Source: Eucalyptus grandis
Taxonomy: Eukaryota > Streptophyta > Magnoliopsida > Myrtales > Myrtaceae
Assembly (NCBI RefSeq): GCF_016545825.1
Contig: NC_052619.1
Location: 4,603,501-4,667,500 of the forward strand
Direction of reading: 5' to 3'
DNA: 64,000 nt
The translations under genes were made by a program, and so were the position numbers. The notes below the pieces were generated by a model, which searched no databases, was not told the DNA's origin, and saw only the letters and a program-made list of their open reading frames with translations. This document shows, in pieces, positions 57,171 to 64,000 of this stretch (position 1 is the first letter of the stretch; every line of letters starts with the position of its first letter).

Positions 57171-60100
57171 TTGGCACATGCCAACTGGAATATGCGTGGT
57201 GGACGCACTTTGTTCCTACATGATGTGTTGTATGCTCCGGAGATTCGTCGGAATTTAGTGTCTGTTTTAGTATTGGTTAAATTAGGTTTTAATATGAACT
57301 TCTATAATAGAGGTGTGGATTTGTTTTTGAATTCAAATTATTATGGTTGTGGTTATTTTTTGGATGGTTTCATTGTATTAGATATTGATTATGTTAATGC
57401 AAATGTTTGTTATTTCCTTCTCACGTCTCTTAATACATATGATAATGATGTGAATGTATGGCATGCTAGACTTGGTCACATTGGCCAACAGCGTATGAAT
57501 AGACTAGCCAAAGAGGGCTTGTTGGGCAACATTGAAAAAGTCGATTTGTCCATATGTAAGCATTGCCTAGAAGGGAAAACGACAAGTAAACCATTTGGAA
57601 AAAGGTAAAAAAGCTGAATTTCCTCTGCATTTAATCCATTCTGATGTCTGTGGTCCAATGAATGTGAGAGGAATGCATGGGGCTGTTTATTTCATCACTT
57701 TTATAGATGATTATACTCGATTCGGATATGTCTATTTGATTTCTCATAAATCTGAAGCAATAAGTTGTTTCAAAAGGTTTATAAACCTGGTAGAGAATCG
57801 ATTAGACAAGAAAATAAAAACATTGAGATCGAGGTCGAGAATATTTATTTGATGAGTTCAGAAAATTATGTGATGAAAAATGAATAGAAAGAAAGTTGTC
57901 TATTCCATATACTCCTCAACAAAATGGTGTTGCAGAGAGAAGAAACAGAACCATACTGGAAATAGTTAGGTCCATGATGGCGCATGCTAACTTACCTATT
58001 ACCTTTTGAAGTGATGCGTTGTTAACTGCTGCCTATATACTTAACCGTGTGCCTTCTAAATCAGTTACTTCCACTCCATATGAGTTATGGACAGGTAGAA
58101 AATTGGACTTAAGTTTTCTTAAGCCATGGGGTCGTGCTGCCTATACACATGAGTCATCTCACAAGTTTGGAGAATTGGGTCCCAGAGGAAAGAAGAGTAT
58201 TTTCATAAGATACTCTAAACACTCGAAAGGGTATGTGTTCATAGGTGAGCAGGAAAGTAGGAGTATAACTGAATTTGAATCATGGGATGTCACATTCTTA
58301 GAGGATGAATTTCCTAAGAAGGACGAAATAGGGGAAGATTACTCCCTATTTGAGACCTTGGATCGGAATAATGATGTTAGTGGAGTTCATCCAAGTGGGA
58401 GTAATATGAGAAGTGATGAATTGAATTCAACTCATTCTCAATTACAACCACATGATGAGACGACATCATCATTACCTAATCCAAGTGGGAGCATGATGGG
58501 GTATGATGTGCAAAGTGTACAATCTCCCATACGGCGAACAAGTCGCCAAAGTATTCCCCGTCGACGTTTTGACATTGAAGGGGAAACTTTTATGGTTGCT
58601 TCGCAAGAAGAGGATAAGCCAAGAAATATTAATGAGGCTCTGAATTGCCCTAGTAAGGAAAAATGGATTCATGCAATGGAAGAGGAAATGGAGTCAATGA
58701 AATCAAACCAAGTCTGGGAACTGGTTGATCTTTCAAAAGGACGCAGAGCTATTGGGAACAAGTGGGTTCTCAAAATAAAGCGAAAGGCTGATGGCTCGAC
58801 AGAAAGGCATAAAGCTCGCCTTGTGGCGAAGGGGTATAATCAACAGGAATGAATAGATTATGAATATACGTTTTCTCCTGTAATGAGATTTACCTCGATT
58901 CGCATTATTCTGGCAATAATAACTAGTATGGATCTTGAGTTATATCAGATGGATGTAAAGACTGCTTTCCTCAATGGAGAATTAGAGGAAGAAATATATA
59001 TGAAACAACATGTTGGTTTCATAGTGAAAGGCCAAGAAGAAAAGGTATATCGACTTTTGAGGTCGATATATGGCCTTAAGCAGTCATCAAGACAATGGTA
59101 TATACGTTTTCATAATACCATAATGGCATATGATTTTACAATGATTGATGAGGATCATTGTGTATATATCAAAAAATCCAAGGATCAATTTGTGATCATA
59201 TCATTATATGTTGATGATATACTGATTGCCGGAAGTAATATGGAGTTTGTTCATACTGTCAAGAGTTGGTTGTCTTCCAACTTTGAGATGAAAGATATGG
59301 GTGAGGCTGCATACATTCTTGGAGTTAAGATTTCAAGAGATCGTTCGAAGAGATCGTTATATCTTTCAAACAAGGTTCTTGAACGATTTCGTATGCAAGA
59401 TTGTAAACCCATAGACACTCCTATTGCAAAAGGTGAAGGATTGAGCCATAGACTGTGTCCAAGGACTCCACAAGAGAAGGAACAAATGAAACATGTTCCT
59501 TATGCTAGTGCTGTTGAGAGCTTGATGTACGCTATGATGTATACAAGACCCGACATATGTTTTGCAGTTGGAATGGTGAGTAGATACCAATCCAATCCAA
59601 GTCCAGCACATTGGAAAGCCATTAAGAAAATGCGAGGTATATCGAAGGGAACCGCCGATTACAAGTTGAATTACCAAGGAAAGGATCTGCGACTTGAAGG
59701 CTATTCAGATGCTGATTGGGGAGGAGATTTAGATGAAAGAAAATCTACCTCAGGATTTGCTTTCTTACTGAACAATGGCGCCATATCATGGAGTAGTAAG
59801 AAGCAAACGTGTATAGCCTTATCCACGATGGAAGCTGAGTTCGTGGCATTATCAGCAGCAGTACAAGAAGGAGTTTGGCTTAAGAGATTTTTTGATCATT
59901 TAGGTGTTATTGAGAAAGCTGCAAATCCATTATTGGTTAATTGTGATAGCCAAGCAGCTATAGCGTACACCAAAGATCCAAAATATCATGGCAAGACCAA
60001 ACATATAGATACCAAGTATAACTTTGTCAAAGATATGGTTACACGAAAGGATGTGAACTTACAGTACATATCTACGCATAGAATGGTAGTAGATCCTATG

Positions 60101-60181
60101 ACAAAGCCAATACCTAGAGATGCGTTTTGTGGTCATGTAAAATCTCTAGGATTGCGTAGAGTCGATGTGTTTGGATTGTAA
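57171..60181 (+). pseudogene. Copia pol: integrase, reverse transcriptase, RNase H
   Basis: GAG-pre-integrase HHCC zinc region WHARLGHIGQQRMNRLA to CKHCLEGK (57460-57580), integrase core HSDVCGPMN and FIDDYTRFGYVYL (57630-57740), NGVAERRNRT near 57925, LTAAYILNRVPSKS (58020). RT: IHAMEEEMESMKSNQVWELV, LYQMDVKTAFLNGELEEEIY, LYVDDILIAGS (catalytic YVDD, near 59210). RNase H: YSDADWGGDLDERKSTSGF and STMEAEFVALS, ending near 60120 with DPMTKPIPRD. The RT to RNase H part is one long frame (58019-60181) with a single TGA at 58850-58852. Upstream there are frameshifts near 57170, 57600 and 57850 and stops near 57850 and 58008. It is degraded but recent. Confidence 0.93.
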
Positions 60182-61244
60182 TTTCCCCGAGTTGTTCACA
60201 TTTATGAACTAGTGTTGTTTCATTATTAATGCCTATGAATCTTTGTTTGATCTTTATGCGTCTTAATGCTCAGTGCATTACTTTAAGTTGAGAAAGTATG
60301 TCGGACAGATAAAAAATTAGTCCACTCACACGGGTAATCGCCTCTATTTACTGTGTGATAAATATAGATGAGATTGTTTTTAAGCTTATTATCTAGGTGA
60401 TAATCGAGAGCTCAAGTTTAAAATACGTATGTCGCCTTAACGGAATGTTAAGATGATGACATAATACTTACTATGTCCGAAAGTAAAATACCCCACATAT
60501 TTTACTTTATCTGTCTAAGATGCCAGATGTGAGTTCTGATGAATTTTGTAAATGAGTAGATACGTGAACTCAAGTTAGACATTGGGTATGTCTGAACTAT
60601 CATCTGTACGGTATTGAAAGGTGTAGACATACGCTCCATGGGAAATGAGTTAATACCGTAATCGTATTTCATACTACGTATGCATGAGCCGACCAATAAG
60701 AGTGGCAAAAAGTTTGATATCAATTTTTATGACGTGTGAGACTCTTGAGGAAAGAGTTCCTCAATTTTAGTGCCCTCATGACTTTTACTTATTCTCAAGA
60801 TTTCTATTTAGTGTTTGCTATCTTAGGATGTTGCCAATGGTCATGAGTTGATTCGATCTAATGGGACATTTCTAGAAAAGCAAGCTGAACTGAAATTGAG
60901 AGTTTGAAGGAAAGAGGAAGATCGATTTTGGAGAATCACATTATAGTTTTGTATTCACTGGTCGACCAATTATGACTATCTTTGTGATAATTATAATTGT
61001 GAATACAATATATATATCATTGTTTAAAAGAGATCAAGAGAGATATAAATGTGATCGATCGATCTAGGGTATTGCATACTAAATCTACTCAGAGTGTGAC
61101 GCCCAATATGAGCTGCTATATATTCCTAACAGATGTATAGCAACGAGCTCTCAAAGTATGCTGGTCGCATGGATTATTCACCGGTATGAATGTTGAAGAG
61201 AGGTAAAGAGAATCATGTTCAGCCCACCATGTGCGAATGGGAGA
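60182..61244 (+). other. 3' untranslated region of the copia element
   Basis: No genes. The purine-rich AATGGGAGA (61236-61244) just before the 3' LTR is the likely polypurine tract. Confidence 0.7.
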
Positions 61245-61679
61245 TGATGGTTTTATTAGTGATGGGCTTATGGCTTAAGGCCCGTCCGCCCATGTTGGGC
61301 CTAAAAGCCCGGCCCACAGAATTAGGGCCCGTGGATGGAGGAATGTATAAAAGGGAAGAGAGAGAGGGAGAACGCACCTTTTGGAAACAAAATGTACATA
61401 CATCTTCTCCCGCGCGCTCTCTCTCTCTCCAAAAAGAAAAGGAAAAACAGTAAGGCTCCGGCAACTTTTTCCTTCCCTTCAAGGCGTCATCGGATCGAAC
61501 AGGGCCAGATTCTCTTCCTCTTATCGACGTCGGTGTCTAATCTGTGGCTAACAAGGTACGCTCGAATCCGTGGTGTGCTTTAGGATCGGTGATACGTGTT
61601 TTCCGGGCTTGTCTTCCGCATTGCTTTAGGGGTTCGATTTAGTGTCGAATCCGATTTTCGGGATTTGTTATTCCCAACA
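61245..61679 (+). repeat. 3' LTR of the copia element
   Basis: Starts TGATGGTTTTATTAGTGATG and ends TTATTCCCAACA. It is followed by CTAAT. Confidence 0.95.
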
Positions 61680-62421
61680 CTAATAAAACTTACAAGTGTA
61701 ACTTAACAAAAACATTTTATGACGTTGAAGATTGTGATGTTTCAAGAACTTGTCTTGGCGAAAATGCTTGAGCGGAAACTTTTCGTAAACTTTCTTTGTA
61801 TCTCGTCCCAGGCTGCTATTGTGCTTCGTCCTTCTTGTTCACGGTCTTCGCTTCAAGTTCTCCTCGTCAAATTGGTGCGTACTTCTTTAACTTGGCAGCG
61901 ACTAGATTTGGCCCTCCTCGAGGTTTGCGCCTGGCTAAATTTGGCTGGGAAGAGCTCCGCGACCCTCGTCGTAGGGGTGTCGGGAACCGAACCGAAAACT
62001 GAACCGAACCCAGAACCGAACCGAAAATTCGGTTTTCGGTTCGGTTTCCATTTTCATTAAAACCGATATTTTTTATTGGTTCGGTTTTATCGGTTAACCG
62101 AACCGAACCGAACCACAAACCAATAAAATTAAAACTCTCTCCCAAATCCTGTCTCCTCTGGCTCTCTCTCTCCCGCGGGGCTTCAGGCCAGCTCCAATTC
62201 TTAGCTTTCACTGCTCGAAGAGGCAGGCTTCCTTCTTCGACCCTCTCTCTTCTTCCCCCACCAACTCTCTCTCTCTCTCGCCACCAGCTGCTCAAATCAT
62301 TACTTTGCTTTAGATCTGCCTGGGTTCTTGCTCTTCGAGTCACGGACCCCTGTTGTTGTTGTTACTTCAGTTGATCGGAATTCGGACCATTCGATTTGAG
62401 GCGGGGAGGTTTTTGGGGGCA

Positions 62422-62490
62422 ATGGAATTGAATGTGGAAGATGCGACGTGTCTGTGCGCGCTTGCTACGAAGTTTCTTGAGACTGGTCAG
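62422..62490 (+). pseudogene. Captured exon fragment of unknown origin
   Basis: An ATG-started stretch MELNVEDATCLCALATKFLE preceded by GC-rich 5' UTR-like sequence and ending near CTTGAGACTGGTCAG. It looks like the first exon of a host gene but is not recognised. It lies inside the hAT-like element. Confidence 0.4.
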
Positions 62491-62569
62491 CCCAAAGAAG
62501 TGAAACGAAAGAGAGGAACCAGACATCAATCAACAGGAGCCCAACGCTCGCGTTGCGATTCCATCGAGG

Positions 62570-62671
62570 ATGGCCACGGCGAAGGCGGCACGATCGCGGG
62601 GGACGCCGGTGAAGGAGAACGGCGCGAAGCTGGAGGAAGGGCTCACCGTCTTCAATTCTGATAAGTTCGAC
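62570..62671 (+). pseudogene. EXO84B: Captured first-exon fragment of EXO84B (exocyst subunit)
   Basis: Frame MATAKAARSRGTPVKENGAK followed by LEEGLTVFNSDKFDA. The order ARSRGTP-KENG-EEGL-F-SDKFDA is the N-terminus of plant EXO84B, a subunit of the exocyst that tethers secretory vesicles at the plasma membrane. The match stops abruptly at GACGCC, where the element's own AAAAAAACC sequence begins, so only about 34 residues were captured. It is cargo of the hAT-like element. Recognition is from memory of the family. Confidence 0.7.
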
Positions 62672-62846
62672 GCCAAAAAAACCAGAAACCAAAACCCAAA
62701 ATCTAAAAACCAAAAACCGAAAAACCCGAACCAACCGAACCGAAATTTCGGTTCGGTTCCGTATTCGTCCGTTTGGAAGTTTTTAACGGTTCGGTTTGGT
62801 TCGGTTTTCAAAAAAACCAAACCGAACCGAACTGTTGACACCCCTA

Positions 62847-63422
62847 CTCGTCAGCACTGCCCAACAACATCCCCACGTCTTATCTGTTTCTATCTTGTTT
62901 AGGATTTGTTTTTACATAAAATATTCAATATTTATCAAGTCGATACATAAAAATTACACTAAACAGTGATTTATCTGGTCAGTATTGACGCGACGCTTAC
63001 CTGTTAGTCCATGTTAGCATTTTTATTCTTATTTTAATGGAAGCACCAACTCGAGCAAGAGAACATATATTTTAAGGACCTTATTGCACAAAAAATAATT
63101 AAGGAACCTTATTGAACAATTTGGAAAAATTTTGGAGTCCTTGATGCCTTTTTCTGAATTTTTTTTTAAAAGAAAAACGACTTAATATGGCGAATAGCGT
63201 TTCATTAGTGTAGTATAAGAACAGGATAATTCGACTATTAAAAGAACGGCCAACTATGGAGAAGGCTTGTTTAAAATTCTTTCCTTTTACTCTTTTAGTA
63301 CACGAAATAATAGAACATATTCACACAACATTGCCACTCAACTCAGATACAATTTTCGAAGAATCATGCACATTTAAGGAACCTTACGAACACATAAATT
63401 CAAGCTAACATACAACATTTTA
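62847..63422. other. 3' flank of UGT copy 3
   Basis: Non-coding. From about 63240 it resembles the 3' flanks of the other UGT copies (AAAAGAACG, TTTAAAATTCTTT, ACGAAATAA). Confidence 0.5.
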
Positions 63423-64000
63423 TCATGAATCAATCTGCTTTAGCGAATTCTCAACAAAGGCCTTGAGATTTTTGTCCGAAGATCCATCTTCCCTGGAAGA
63501 CTTCATGGCCAAATCCTTCCACTTCCTTGCATTTCTTCTAATTCCATCATCTCTCTCTCCATCTCCCATGACCAATTCCAAGCACTTCTTGATTTCACCT
63601 CCCTTAACAATGGTGCCTTCCTCGCTAATCTCAGACACTTGAACCCCGACCCGCCACACGTCCTCGATGAGCTTTGCATTCGTCATTTGGTCACCAAATT
63701 GAGGGAATGCCACCATTGAAATGCCGCATGCCAAGCTCTCTATTGTCGAGTTCCATCCACAGTGAGTAAAGAAACATCCTCTCTGTTCTAATTCCTCTTT
63801 GTAAACAAGTTCATCCTCATCTCCATCTCTCTCCCTCATCACCCACAAGAATGGCCAGCCGGTCTCTAGCAATCCGCACACCATTTCTCGCTTTTGTCCC
63901 TTGATAGCGTTACTATGCTTCCAAAAGCTACGTAAGTTGCTGATTCTTCCTCCTTGGAATTGAATCATTAAACATAATTCACAGAGCCCTGAAAGAGGTC
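63423..64000 (-). pseudogene. UDP-glucosyltransferase pseudogene 3, UGT75-like, runs off the right edge
   Basis: C-terminal half only; the rest lies beyond the window. It reads GLLETGWPFLWVMRERDGD, then YKEELEQRG joined directly to CFFTHCGWNSTIESLACG. In copies 1 and 2 eighteen residues (MI-PWCSQ-EVLSH-SIG) lie between these, so the first part of the PSPG box, which contacts UDP-glucose, is gone through an in-frame 54-nt deletion near 63780. DQMTNAKLIEDV, KGGEIKKCLELVM and FVENSLKQIDS with a stop at 63423 complete it. A frameshift near 63900 (YVAFGSIVTLS in another frame) and stops near 63968 make it a pseudogene. Confidence 0.87.

Larger units (their letters stand above)
54158..61679 (+). 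mobile_element. Full-length Ty1/copia retrotransposon (7.5 kb)
   Basis: LTRs 54158-54579 (422 bp) and 61245-61679 (435 bp) start TGATGG and end CCCAACA. A perfect CTAAT duplication flanks the element (54153-54157 and 61680-61684). The order gag, protease, integrase, reverse transcriptase, RNase H is the copia order. The LTRs differ by a few percent, so it is fairly young but no longer intact. Confidence 0.95.
61972..62846. mobile_element. hAT-like non-autonomous element with captured host exons, both ends present
   Basis: Starts TAGGGGTGTC and ends GACACCCCTA, a perfect 10-bp terminal inverted repeat. Next to both ends are runs of ACCGAACCGAA words. The flanking CTCGTC on both sides (61965-61970 and 62847-62852) is a likely partial 8-bp duplication. 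The left end matches the element at 6309 (same TAGGGGTGTCGG start and the AAAACC-ATATTTTT-TATTGGTTCGGTTTT stretch), but the cargo is different. Confidence 0.85.

Noticed and set aside
61719..62060. 113-codon frame left of and into the hAT-like element
   Set aside because: It crosses the element boundary at 61972, so it cannot be an old gene; no domain recognised.

Overview
This window is a gene-poor, transposon-rich stretch of a eudicot nuclear genome. The evidence is a seven-exon class III terpene synthase with a plastid-type leader, plant secondary-product glycosyltransferases with a PSPG box, plant L1-type LINE, Ty1/copia and Ty3/gypsy Tat-type retrotransposons, and captured exon fragments of the plant genes BRI1 and EXO84B. 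A woody, terpene-rich lineage such as Myrtaceae would fit, but the sequence does not prove it. There is one assembly gap of 100 Ns at 42484-42583.

Layout. 1-3622 is the 3' part of a decayed LINE. 3623-13060 holds three paralogous copies (A, B, C) of a non-coding host segment; a fourth partial copy (D) lies at 31085-31640. Each copy carries a different insertion: a MITE in A, an hAT-like element with a BRI1 fragment in B, and a solo LTR in C. The sister copies supply the empty sites. 13061-16295 is mostly non-coding, with a MITE, a DOMON-domain gene fragment and a TC microsatellite. 16296-29445 is one nested 13.15-kb Tat-type retrotransposon on the minus strand. It has GGAGA target duplications, a decayed gag, no recognisable pol and four kinds of tandem array next to its 3' LTR. 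29446-37400 holds a SINE, TIR elements with GC-rich cores, an unclassified LTR-like block with a 149-codon ORF, and a decayed copia pol.

37407-40762 (minus) is the only gene that looks functional: a TPS-b-like terpene synthase of 596 residues with RRX8W, DDxxD and NSE/DTE motifs and correct splice sites. 41334-44500 is repeats, the gap and a copia remnant without its reverse transcriptase. 45405 to the right edge is a decayed tandem cluster of three UGT75-like glucosyltransferase pseudogenes, all on the minus strand. The second is split by a TIR element. The third has an in-frame 54-nt deletion in its PSPG box. A repeated intergenic block suggests a further lost unit. A 7.5-kb copia element (54158-61679, CTAAT duplications) and a second hAT-like element carrying an EXO84B exon (61972-62846) lie between the second and third UGT copies.

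How the parts relate: the terpene synthase would make a monoterpene-type product in plastids. The UGT copies, if once active, would have glucosylated small molecules in the cytosol. All visible UGTs are broken, so no working pathway can be inferred here. The most interesting material is the pair of hAT-like elements with shared ends and different captured host exons, and the Tat element whose 3' region is a nursery of tandem repeats.
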